Below are positions 11,312-21,834 of a stretch of DNA of 64,000 bases, piece by piece. The position numbers and the translations under genes are program-made. The notes under the pieces are model-generated. The model searched no databases, had not been told where the DNA came from, and saw only the letters and a list, made by a program, of their open reading frames with translations. How positions within the stretch are numbered: the first letter of the stretch is position 1; each line of letters begins with the position of its first letter. The DNA comes from Rhodotorula mucilaginosa (taxonomy: Eukaryota > Basidiomycota > Microbotryomycetes > Sporidiobolales > Sporidiobolaceae): assembly GCA_034406715.1 (NCBI GenBank), contig CP137867.1, positions 806,001 to 870,000 of the forward strand. Direction: 5' to 3'.

Positions 11312-13872
11312 ATGCCTAATCCGCCTCCGGCGTCCGCAAGCTCGACTCGGCCGGGGAGCGCTGCTCCTTCGTTCGACCTGCGTGCCATCCAGCTACCGCC
11401 CTTGCCCCCCGCCGATTCCGCACTCGTTCTCTACAGTCATGCGACTGGACCAATACCGCCCGCCGAACTGCCAAAGCTGCGCGCGAGCCTCCTGCTGTCG
11501 AGGGCGGCGGCCGTCGAACGAGCGCAGACCTGCGGATCGAATCGCGCGGCGCTGGCGGAACGGCTAGCAGCTGAACGCAGCTCGGCGGCGCGAGAGGCTA
11601 GCAAGTCCAAGGAGGCCGAACGCAAACGCAGACGCGACGACGATGCGAGAAAGGCTGCCGAGGCAGCTGAGAAGGTTGCGGCGGCGAGCAGTGGCGCCCG
11701 TCCAGGAGGGGCAGCGGCAGCGAAAGGCGCGCCATCCAAGGCGGTCAAGAAGGAGCAAAGCGTTGAACTGTCTGCTCCAAGCTCCGCCTCCAAGGGCAAG
11801 CCTCGCGCAGCCGAGGAGCTCGCGATATCAGGCGATCTCGACTCAGGGTCACGGACAGGCTCGGACGCGCACGACGAAGACACGCCGATGGGCGACGTGT
11901 CGGCGTCGACATCGACTGCCGGAACTCCTGCTCCTATCCCTGTCAAGGTTCCCGCTCCGAATCGTGAGTTTGTTTGACCGCTTTGAGGCACTTTGATGGA
12001 CATTGACCCAGTCTAGCTCCTTCAGATCTGCGAGCAACTCCAAGCGTCGACACCGATGACGATATGAGGCCTCCACATCTACCTCGGCAGTGCGTTTGGC
12101 CGTTATAGGGCATGACTCTGGGGCGGCGAGCTGACGTGGGACACTTGGCTGCAGTCACGACAAGAAGAAGCGGAAGCGAGATCTGGTCGTCGATTCCGAC
12201 GCGTCCGGCACCGAAGACGGTGAGCATGCATCGACAAGATCACACTGACTTGATCCGGTGCTGACAGAAACCCTCTCTCTTTGCAGACCAACCTGCTCTG
12301 CAGCGTGTCCGGGCGCAGGACTCGATGGTCGACTCGACCTCACCTTCACCGTTGATCGCTCGCACGCCGCTCAAGCCGGTTGCGCCTACACCGAGCGTGA
12401 CCGACGCGCGAGCCGCCGTGGAACAAAAACTGAAAGAAGAGCGCTTCAGCAAGGTCAGTCCGTAACGCGCGTTTCCGACTCCCACCGTCGTAGAACTCCA
12501 TTGACAAGGCGCCAACCCTTCGCAGCATTCCATTCCCATCAAGCCACCTGCACCCGGTACCGCGAGCGCCTTCTTCGTGCCTTCGAACCCCCTCGTTCCT
12601 CCAAAACCTCCCGCGAATCCGCCACAACCGACCGCGAAGCGGCAGTCGGACGTGACGGGCGACTTTTCGAACGCCAAGCCTGGTCAGCAGATTGCGCACA
12701 GCACGTTCCAGAACTGGGTCGACGCCTACTTACGACCGTTCGGAGAAGACGACCTCGCCGTGTTGGCGGCAAAGGTGTGTCTCTTTCTGTCCTCCTGGAG
12801 AAGGCTCACCCTGAGTGGTAGGCTTCGACTGACCCCATTTTTCGCACACGCAGCCGGAAGACTTGACGCCTTATATCATCCCGCCACTCGGCAAGCACTA
12901 CCTCGAACGATGGGAAGAAGAGGACCTCGACCCATCTCAGCGACCTTCCACCTCGTCTTCCTTCAACTCGTCTCTCGAGCCCCCCGTTCTGCCCCGCCTC
13001 CGCCCCGACGCTCTGGCTGAAGACGCATTAGCCGGCGAGAACGTCTTCCTCGGTCCGCTGAGCGAGCGCCTCATGGCCGCGCTTGCGGTCGGCGAAGACG
13101 GACTCGTCAACGTCGAAGACGATGACGACGACTCGCATTCGATCGAGGACGGCTCGTATCCGCCGAAACTACCTATGGATGCAGTCGACTTTGAGGAGCG
13201 CGTCAAGCGCGAACTGCGGTATATCGGCATCCTGCCCGAGGATGAGGTGAGTTTGTGGCTTTGGAACGGGCCCTACCTTTCCGAGCCTTCGTTGACGCTT
13301 GTAGCGCACAGGTCGACTGGGCTTCGCGAGAGGACGACGAGGTGTCTTCGGCGTTGCGTGCCTGTCAACGGCTCCTCCACCAGCAGACGGCGATGAACGA
13401 GGCGCGGAAAGCGATCCTCATGTCGCTGGTCAAGGACCGGATGGCCTACCAGGACTACGAGACGGCCCGCGACGCGCAAGAGCGGGTGATCGAGCAAGGG
13501 TGGCAGAAGCGGCTCCGGACCGACGTCAAGAAGAAGAAGAAGGGCAAGGAGCGAGACCGGCGTCCGGGCGGGGGCGGGAGCGGGTCCGCCGCTGCTGCTG
13601 CCGACGCGGGCAATCACGAGGACCCGTCCAAGGCTCCGGTCAGCGCCGAGCTGCTCGACGCGGTCGCGCGGAGGGACCGCCTTGTCAGCACGTTCAAGCC
13701 GTTCTTTGACGAGGAAGAGCCCGGTCACTTTTATGGCTTGCCGGAGCGGAGCATCTTTGAAGGGCTCGAGGCCGAGGTGCTCGGGGACGACCTCGAGGCT
13801 GAGGACGGCGAACCGACGGCCGAGTCGACGTTGGTGGTGAACGGCGTAGCTGCTACCCCGGCGGGATCGTGA
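11312..13872 (+). CDS. NGG1: SAGA/NuA4-type HAT complex subunit ADA3 (NGG1)
   Basis: Exons 11312-11963, 12017-12089, 12155-12219, 12287-12453, 12526-12774, 12854-13246, 13312-13872; 719 residues. ADA3 links GCN5 and ADA2 in the histone acetyltransferase module of SAGA. The N-terminal 320 residues are Ala/Ser/Lys-rich and carry an alpha-helical charged stretch (ERLAAERSS..EAERKRRRDDDARKAAEAAEKVAA). The C-terminal ADA3 domain is recognised from FQNWVDAYLRPFGEDDL (about 384), GPLSERLMAAL, and DFEERVKRELRYIGIL, then a helical region (ACQRLLHQQTAMNEARKAILMSLVKDRMAYQDY). A Lys run (VKKKKKGKERDR) and a Gly/Ala linker precede the tail. Seven exons with small introns; all phases close. Confidence 0.88.
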
Positions 13873-14260
13873 GGCGGGCGGTCCAGATTGAAAATGTAGA
13901 TGGCTCGTCTGTTTGCCATTGCAGTTCGTGCTGAAAGGATATGCAAATCTCTCCATGCTGCCATGAGTGAGAAGAGCCGGAGCCAAAGTTGGAAGAGACA
14001 GGTGCCAGAGCTGAGGCTATCATCTCCCGAACGAGATCTCTCGTCATTCCAGATGAATTGCGTGTCTGTTATGGAATAGTGCTACGATAGAAGAATGCTC
14101 CAGGAGGAGGCCAGAGTGTAGAGAGAGGGAAGGCGAGGCGGGGCTGTGAGCGCGGGCGCGTTCAGTTTCTGCGGACTCGCCTCGCTCGCTCGCCGCCCGC
14201 GACTCTTTCGAGTTTTCCTCGTGTTCGCTCTCGACGCCAACCCCGCGAAGCGTATTCCAG
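13873..14260. promoter_or_regulatory. ADA3 3' flank and uL13 promoter
   Basis: About 390 bases in tandem orientation. The last 100 bases before the uL13 ATG alternate C/T-rich and G/C-rich stretches, as commonly seen in front of highly expressed fungal genes. No gene seen. Confidence 0.45.
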
Positions 14261-15539
14261 ATGGCGACCTTTTCGACTGCTCCCGTCACCATCGACGGCA
14301 AGGGCCACCTCCTCGGTCGCCTCGCCTCGATCGTCGCCAAGCAGATCCTCAACGGCCAGAAGGTCGTCGTCGTCCGCTGCGAGCTCATCAACGCTTCCGG
14401 CTCCTTCTTCCGCAACAAGGTCAGCTGCCATTCTATCTGGGGTCGATCCAGTCACTCGCCCCCCCGCCTAGCGCAGCCGAGACGACGCCAGCGAGGGACG
14501 AGGCAGCCGCTCGGGCGAGGCTGCCGGCGGGCGAGCTCGGCGCGAATCGACCTCTGCGCCGTCACCGAACCGAAACTCTTGCCTACCAGCGCTCGTTAGG
14601 GATGATGTACACGGGCTTATGGGTGGAAACAGGGTATTATGGGGGTCGCGGCGGGCTTAGGGTCGTGGGTGGGCGACAGCGGCGGGGGGTGTCAGGTCAC
14701 CTCACCAGTGGACCACCAGCGGCGGTCACCCGATCACTCGCCTTGCTGCTTCCACCTGGAGGCACAGGAGAGGGGTTGAGCGGGTACTAGGAGTCAGGCG
14801 GGACGGGAGGAGGTGGACTCGTGGTCACGCAGCAGGGGGACCAACTCGGCTCGCACGCGACTCGAAAAGAGGCAGCGCTGACCCCTTCGCGCGTCGCTCG
14901 TTCCCACCTGTCTACAGTTGAAGTACGCGGACTACCTCAACAAGCGCCACCTCGTCAACCCGAGGCGGTCGGGTCCGTTCCACTTCCGCGCGCCGTCGCG
15001 CATCTTCTACAAGGCTGTCCGCGGTATGGTCCCCCACAAGGTCAGTCTCCGGCTCTTCCTCCCTCTATGACCTATCGCCGATCCGTCAGAGCCGCGCAAG
15101 CAAGCTGACTCGAGAGACGTTGTCCCGGATAGACCGCCCGTGGTGCCGCTGCCCTTGAGCGCCTCAAGGTCTTCGAGGGTGTCCCGCCCCCTTACGACCG
15201 CAAGAAGAAGGTTGTCGTCCCCTCGGCGCTCCGCGTCCTGCGCCTGAAGCCCGGTCGCAAGTACTGCACCATCAAGGTGAGCGCCGCCGCCGCCTTTTTG
15301 CTCCGGACCGACGACGTTTAACCGACCGCTGACCAACTTGTCGTGGTCCACAGCGCATCTCGCACGAGTTCGGCTGGTCGTACCGCGACGTCGTCGACCG
15401 CCTCGAGGAGAAGAGGAAGGTCAAGGCCGCTGCGTTCCACGAGCGCAAGGTCGCGACCCAGAAGGCCCAGGTTGCTGCCCTCAAGGCCGCCACCAACGCC
15501 GCCCCGATCACCGAGAAGCTCGCTAGCTACGGCTACTAA
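14261..15539 (+). CDS. RPL16: 60S ribosomal protein uL13 (L13a/L16)
   Basis: Exons 14261-14419, 14918-15040, 15133-15276, 15354-15539; 203 residues, normal for the family (about 199 in budding yeast). Component of the large ribosomal subunit. Diagnostic segments: [97 protein letters not shown] (read in parts), and [26 protein letters not shown]. Intron 1 is 498 bases, several times longer than the usual 60-100 here. Confidence 0.96.
14420..14917 (+). other. Unusually long first intron of uL13
   Basis: Starts GTCAGC and ends CTGTCTACAG, with a GCTGACC branch-like site about 35 bases upstream. Length is 498 bases. It includes a G-rich stretch around 14640-14700 and a single GATGATG near 14600. 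No complete C/D or H/ACA snoRNA could be assembled by eye. Confidence 0.7.
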
Positions 15540-15813
15540 GCGTCGCCGCAACGTTTCAGTAAAACCCCCTCCCCCTTTTTTGAAATGCTGCGTCCTTGTG
15601 ATTGTCTCCCCCCACCCACAACACATTTTCGATTCGGTTGCGCAGAGCAGAGGCGGGTTGAGGCGGATTGGAAGAGGGAGGGTGTCGCGAAATGCGTTCC
15701 TCTGTGCGTGCAGTGAGCCGTCCGCTGGAAAGGAGCAGGCCGTTCCGTCAGAAATTGAGAGAACCTTGGTGAGAGAGCGATGCACCTCTCTCCTCCGCCG
15801 TGTGCATCTAATC

Positions 15814-17282
15814 ATGCGGCCGCACCGCTGGCCTGCATGGCTCTGCTTCTTGTCGCTCGTCTCGCTCGTGTGCGCCGCGCGGCCCCGCCCGCACTCTCTC
15901 AAGAAGCGGAATCCGACTTACACTCGCCTCTCCGACGAGTCGCTCGACCAGCTCGCGCACCTGTCGGACCTCGACGCTGCGCTCGATTACAACGAGCCCG
16001 AGTCGCTGCTCGCTCGGATCTTGATCCCGCGCGTGTCGGGCACCAAGAACTTGACGCGGGTGCAGGGAATCGTCGAAGGTCACTTTACCGACCTCGGCTG
16101 GGTGCGCACACCAATCTCTTGACTATACCGAAGGAGAATACGCTCTATGCTCATGCGCTGCCTGCCCTCGACAGCATGTGGAAAAGGACGCGTTCGATGC
16201 CGACACTCCGCTCGGCGCGAAACCGATGACCAACCTCGTCTTTACTCACGACCCGTCCGCGCCGCGACGGTTCGTCCTCTCGGCGCACCTCGACTCGAAG
16301 TACTTCCCGACCCACCCGGCCGATCAGTTCGTCGGCGCGACCGACTCGGCTGCGCCGTGCGCCATGTTGCTCGACCTGGCGACGGCCCTCACGCCGTGGC
16401 TCGATGCGAGAAAGAAACGCGTCCAGGAGGCAGGAGGCGAGGAAGGGCGATCGGGCCAGGGCGAGACGCTCCAGATCATCTTTTTCGACGGCGAGGAAGC
16501 GTTCCAAGACTGGACCGCGACCGACTCGATCTACGGAGCGCGGCACCTCGTCGAGAAATGGTCCGAAATCGAAACTTCGCCGGCGCCGATCCAGTCGACC
16601 CCGAAAACGGCCCTGAGGCGCATCTCGCACCTCGTCTTGCTCGACCTCCTCGGCGCGCCGAATCCCTTGATCCGGAGCTTCTTCCCTAACACGGGCTGGC
16701 TGTTTGACGAGTTCATGCATTCCGAAGACCGACTCGGACGCGCCGGCATTCTCTGGCCCGGACTCGACCAGGATCGCTACTCTGCCCAGAGGGAGCAGTA
16801 CGGCGCGCGCGAGCGCAGCTTCTTTGTGCCGCGGAACGCCGCGGGCATGCAGATGCAGGCCGGATCGATCGAGGACGACCACTTGCCGTTTATGCGCGCC
16901 GGGGTCCCGATCGTGCACATGATTGCTGTCCCGTTCCCGTCCGTGTGGCATACCATCAAGGTGCGTCGTCCGTCCGTCTCTCTGGAAAGGCTGTTTGATT
17001 GCGGACCCAGCTGACGCGAACCGGGTCCGTCCGCGGTCACGAACAGGACGATGCAGCAGCACTCGACCTCCCGACAATCAAAGCCTGGGCTCTCATCCTC
17101 CGCCTTACTGTCGCCGAGTATCTTGGCTTGGACCCGAACGCAAGCTTGGCAAACGCGAACGACCGAAGTCGGCGAGATCGAGCCGAGTTGGTGAGCTATC
17201 CGCTACCGTCTCTCCAAGCCCTTCCTGTGCCGCGTCCTCCTTCCAGACACTGACATTGGAGGACTCCGTCTCGTGGCAGTAG
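15814..17282 (+). CDS. Secreted/ER glutaminyl-peptide cyclotransferase (glutaminyl cyclase)
   Basis: Exons 15814-16101, 16175-16960, 17047-17190, 17247-17282; 417 residues. Converts N-terminal Gln (or Glu) of peptides to pyroglutamate in the secretory pathway. A signal peptide is clear (PAWLCFLSLVSLVCAA, residues 7-22). M28-like zinc-site motifs are present in order: SAHLDSKYF, GATDSAAPCAML, IIFFDGEEAF followed by TDSIYGARHLVEKW, LLDLLGAPNP, SIEDDHLPFMRAGVP and HMIAVPFPSVWHTIKDD. These cover the Asp, Glu and His metal ligands of animal glutaminyl cyclases. The last intron (56 bases) is the less certain part; without it the protein ends about 10 residues later with a different tail. Confidence 0.92.
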
Positions 17283-17452
17283 TCTGATTGACACGGTTTG
17301 AGGCGGCCATCTCATCTTACATAGACGCGAGGGCAGTCCTGTTGTATCAATAGCCCGATCTTGAACACGAAAAAGCAAAGTGCCTTTTTCCAAGTCTGCG
17401 GGTATGAAGATGCTTGCAGGCGGGGATGCATCTACTCAAGCACAGCCGCCTC

Positions 17453-19735
17453 CTAAGGCTCCTCCTCGTCGGAAGAAAAGTCGTCCTCGTTGTCGTCCGC
17501 AAGGCCGATCAGGCCGGCGCCAGTCTTCGAGAGGTCCTTGCCGAGCGCGCGCAGGCGGTCGCCAAAGATGGACCGCACTCCCGGGTTGCTGCGTACAGGG
17601 TTGCCATGTCAATTGAGGACAGCGAAGCATAGGAGAAGTATCGCCAATGACTCACGTCGCCGTGTCCCAGATCTGCAGGTTGGCCTTGGAGCCGGCGACG
17701 GCGAGAGTAGTAGGGTCGTCCGGGCAGAAGGAGGCCGAGAAGACCTTGCCCTGCACGTGCGCGGGAGAGATGGAGAAGGTCAGAATACCGGATGGAGTCT
17801 AGGGAGCAGTGCGAATCCGGAAAAAACTCACGACGCCCAGATCCCGCGCAGTGACGAGACTGATGTTGCGCTTGCCGCTGTCCTGCTCGTCGATGTTCCA
17901 CACCTTGACCATGTTGTCGGTTCCGCCGGTGACAATCATCCCCTTGACGAGCGGGTTGATGTCGAGACTCGACACGCTCGAGTCGTGCGCCGAGAGAGTC
18001 CAGAGCGCCTTGGAGCGCTTGACGCTCGCCGGCTCCTTGGCGACCGAGAGCATGCGCGAGTCGTACGATTGCACGGTCCCGTTGTCCATCGAGACGAGGA
18101 ACGACGCCGGCTCCCACGGGTCCCACCGGAGGCATTCGACGTCCGAGTCGACCTTGGTCCCGACGCCCGCGTCCGGCGCTCGAGAGTCAAACACCCGGAC
18201 CGTCCCGTCCCACGCGCCCGAGAGCAACACCGTCGGCTCCTTCGGGTTCCACATCACGCTCTGCACCTTGTCTGCGTGCAGGGTGTCGAAAGACCGGAGC
18301 GCGGGCGACGACGTCGGTCGCGCGAGGTCCCACAGCTTGATCGTCTTGTCGGCCGACGCGGACGCGAGCAAGTTGCGGTGCGCGCGGTTCCACGACAGCG
18401 ACAGGATCGAGTCGACGTGGTACTCGGCGTTCGCGACCACCTTGGGCTTCTTGGCCTTTTTCTTCTTCTTCTTCTTGTTCCCGCTTGCGTCGGTCGAGGG
18501 AGTCGAGTCGGTGATGGACGGCGTGGGAGGTTGGGGTGCGTTCGGGTCTTTCGGCGGCGGGCCGAGGATCGCGTCCGGGTAGAGGCCGTCGACGACGTCG
18601 AGCGACCAGATCTCAATCTCCGGGTCAAACGTGCCGACCGCGACAAAGTTGCCCTTCTGGCTCGCGGCATCGTCTCCTGTCCGGCCGGGGCAAAAATCGA
18701 GCCATTCGAGGCAGAGGGGCATGGCGGGCAGGAGGAGATCGTGGTGCACGTAGAGGTTCTCCTCCGCCTCATCGTAGACGTAGATTTCGAGTTGCGAGAC
18801 GTCGTCTTCGGTCTTGGCAGCGACGATGAGGTTGTCGGTCGGCCGGATCTCCAACTCTTGCCGCTCGAGTTCTTCGTCTTCCTGCTTCTGCACAGTCCGG
18901 AACGAGAGCAAATTGATCAGCGGCAAGTCGGGCTAGAGAGAGAGAAAGCGTAAGCGTTGACTGACCGCTTCGAGGGTGATGTAAGGGTCGTCGGCATTGT
19001 CGCCATAATACGTCAAGCCCTTGATGTTGCTGAAAGCTCCCATAGCTGTGCGTTTCCAGGAAATCAAGAAAGCGTAAGTTTGTGCAGCTCGAGATGTGCC
19101 CGGCACTCCAAACGGGTATACCAGAATAAGACGCACCTGCTCCTCGACTCTCCTCCTTGTCATAGTCGTCCAAGTTGAACTTTGCCAGTTCATCTTCGTC
19201 ATCCCCGCCGTCTTTGCCGTTCTCGTCCGCCTTGCCCGCGCCGTTGCCCTTGGCTGCCGCCTTGATCCGCTTCGCCGCCGCTGCTGCCGCGCTCGTCGCT
19301 GCATCCGCGTCGTCCTCCTCCATGACGGCATCTCCCTCGACGTCCATTGCGGCATCATTCTCTTCCTCGCTGTAGCAAAGAGTCGGGTGGACAATAGCAG
19401 GTCGGGTCAGAATTGGCGCTCGATAATTTCCTCTCCGCCTTCTGCAATTACTCGACAGTCACCGCGACAAGGCTTAAGAGAGAGAGAAAGACTCACTCTT
19501 CCCAGTCTGCGTCGCCGTTCTCTCCGTCCGCTCCTTCCTCATCATCGTCGTCGAATCCAATCCCGTCGTTCTCCATCATCTGCGCAATCTCGAGCTCCAA
19601 CTTGGCCGCGTCGAGCTGTCCTTTCGCGAGCCCCTGAATCCGCGCCAGCTCGGTCTCGTCGACGGCGTACTTTGTCGGGTTCTGGGCGGCGGCGCCGCGC
19701 GGGATCCACGAGAGCGACGAGATGAGCGAGGTCAT
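17453..19735 (-). CDS. PWP1: PWP1 WD40 ribosome-biogenesis protein
   Basis: Exons 19735-19497, 19369-19137, 19045-18966, 18932-17832, 17750-17656, 17588-17453; 627 residues. PWP1 acts in 25S/5.8S rRNA maturation in the nucleolus. Seen: N-terminal SLSWIPRGAAAQNP and ELARIQGLAKGQL, two acidic stretches, then WD40 blades: LECLEW-like CLEWLDFCPG, GNFVAVGTFDPEIEIWSLD, AEYHVDSILSLSWNRAHRNLLASASADKTIKLWDL (read in parts), KVQSVMWNPKEPTVLLSGAWDGTVRVFD, PLVKGMIVTGGTDNMVKVWN and TTLAVAGSKANLQIWD. GTFDPEIEIWSLDVVDGLYPDAILG is characteristic of PWP1. A run of seven lysines lies in a loop. The C-terminal tail is acidic. Convergent with the cyclase gene, only 170 bases away. Confidence 0.94.
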
Positions 19736-20159
19736 GATTGCTCGTTTCCCTCGACTGGAAGGGGGGTCGTTTCTCGGTGCGGGCGAAGAAAGAGCGGTAC
19801 GCTATATGTGCGCTAGACTCCTGTAGCTCTTTAAGGCGCTAAGCGTTGTTCGAGATCGAGTTTGTTGACGAACGATGAGGCGGTGCCGTGGTCGAGCTCG
19901 TCAAGGTCGAAACAGAACGGGCTTTGACAGCGAGCAAAGTCGGCTGATCCCTTCGGCTCAGAGTACGCTGTGCCCCAGCTAAGATGGTCTGAATGGCGTA
20001 GGCAACCGACAGCTATGCTCGACTCTCTCGGACCAAGCTGCTCGAGAGCGCGCTCAGTCGAAATCAAAATTTCTCTTTCACTGCGAAGTTCGCGTGCAAT
20101 TGATTCGCCCCAACGAGGCTTCATATGCACTACGGGCGACGGGGTATCCCACCCGCCTG
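19736..20159. other. Spacer: PWP1 promoter and EH-gene 3' flank
   Basis: About 420 bases between two minus-strand genes. Minus-strand open codons run across it, but they are the wrong frame of the EH gene's last exon. No independent gene is supported. Confidence 0.45.
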
Positions 20160-21600
20160 TCACCTTTGTCGTCTCCGCAGCTCGGCATCGATCATGCCCA
20201 TCCCGCGTGCAAACTCGTCCCGGTCGAGGCTGCTCCTCTGCTGCTGCTCCGGCGACGCCACTTCGTTCCTGGTTCACGCAATGCGGTGGTACCAGCCCAT
20301 CAGCTTGGGGTTCGTGACACGCTCACAATCCGCTCCATCAAGCGACATGCACAGATCGTCCGGCACTCATGGATCGTCGCCGAAGAGGAATCGTCACCGA
20401 AGAAGCAAGGACAGAGCGAACGCACCAGATTCTCCGGAGCACTGCATCGTCGAGCCGACTTCGGCGCCACAGTTCGCCGATCACGGCCCCGTCCAGCCTC
20501 TCCTCCGAGCCAAGCGTCGGTCGCGCAGTCGCTGCTGCTGCTTCGACGCATTGCGAAAAGAGTCGATCGTACCGCCTCCGCGCGTTGGCTGAAACGACTG
20601 CTGAAGATCTCGTGTCCGTCTTCTGTTGCGGAGCGGGAGCAGGAGCTCCTCGCGGCGGTCGAGGGGGCAGAGCGGGAGAGCTGCTGCCAGACAGGGTTCC
20701 GGCGGCAGGAGGAGGGACCGCCGCGAGCGAGGTGCCAGTAGACCCCGCCGACGAGGCAGTATCTCGAAGAGATGAATCCTGACGTTCTGGATGGAAAGTC
20801 GGCGCAGGTGTAGACTCTCTCCACCCGCTCGCCGGAGGCGATCCTGGCGAACTGGCCGGAGAAGGTTTCCTCGCCCAAGCCGGTCGGGGAGGCAAGGCGG
20901 GCGCTGCTGGAGTGCCGGTCCCGGGCGAATCAACTCTGGCCGAGGCAGAGGCGGGATGGGAAGCAGAGCTGGGTGGCGGAGGATCCGAGCGTGTCGGTGA
21001 AGTCACCGTTACTGCTGGTGGCCTCGCCGGCAAGGCCGGTTTAATGCTCCGAGTTGTGGGAGAGATGGATCTGGAAGGACTGGTCGGTCTCGGGTTGCCT
21101 TGGAGTGGTGCCTGCGTGCTCAGATGCTCGCCGCGCGGTGCGGCGTCGGAAGAGCGAGCCAGAGAGTCTCCGCCGCCCGCGATGCGATCCCGTTCGCCTC
21201 GTCCAGCTTCGACTTCGGAGCCCGTGTCTATGCTCAAAGGAGCGGTGGGAGTCTCTCTTGCTTTGGTGGTGACCCAGACGGGCCTCGGTGGTTTCGGCGG
21301 CGGGGGTTCAACCTGGGCCGACCTGCCGCTCGTGCGCGCTGCAGACGGCGGCGAGCTGGCGGACGAGAGGCTAGTCGGGTCGGCCGATTGCTGCAGCGGA
21401 TCATCGGCGTGAGCAACTTGCTGGACCGCGAGACTAGTGTGCGTGGCCGTGCCATTCTGCAGTCGCCGCGCTGATGTGGGGCCCTTGGAGGCGAGGGTGG
21501 TGGTGTGACGAGTCGAGGACGTGTCGGTGAGTGGCGAGTGGGCAGCTTGCTCGAGTTGGCGGATGCGCTCTCGCAGCGAGAGTGGCCGTGCGTCCTCCAT
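20160..21600 (-). CDS. EH-domain protein, IRS4/TAX4-like
   Basis: Exons 21600-20426 and 20268-20160; 427 residues. IRS4-family proteins bind INP51-type phosphatases and regulate PI(4,5)P2, autophagy and cell-wall integrity at the cell cortex (family knowledge). The first 300 residues are Ser/Pro/Arg-rich with several SH3-ligand-like PPRP motifs (PPPKPPRPVW, ALPARPP, ALPPRPAWARKP, ALPPRPPRG). The C-terminus has one EH domain: ANARRRYDRLFSQC, LDGAVIGELWRRSRLDDAVLRRIW, then after a small intron SSLDRDEFARGMGMIDAEL. The intron splits the W of RRIW; only this phase joins the two EF-hand-like halves. The protein ends 10 residues after the domain, as in IRS4. Confidence 0.82.
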
Positions 21601-21834
21601 GGCGGTGAGGGTTGAGCGAGCGAGTCGGCCGAACGACCGAAGCCGGAGGCGAGGAAACGGTGACGTGGCAAAGTGAGCGGCGTTTGGAGGCGGAGTCAAC
21701 GTTGGCTTTTTGTTTCCCCCACTCGACTCGAGACTGCAGCACCTCTTGAACGTACAGTACAGCAGAGACACGCTTGGTACTCTCAGCGAAACCCCTCTCC
21801 GAGAACTGTTCCCTGCCCCGCTCGCTCGCCCGCC
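21601..21834. promoter_or_regulatory. Divergent EH-gene / LEU4 promoter
   Basis: Only about 230 bases lie between divergent start codons, so the two transcription units must share regulatory DNA. No obvious Leu3-type CCGGNNCCGG palindrome was seen. Confidence 0.5.

Noticed and set aside
14590-14620. C-box-like GATGATG in the uL13 intron as evidence for a C/D snoRNA
   Set aside because: The match is imperfect, no D box or terminal stem lies at a suitable distance, and the only later CTGA is the likely branch site.
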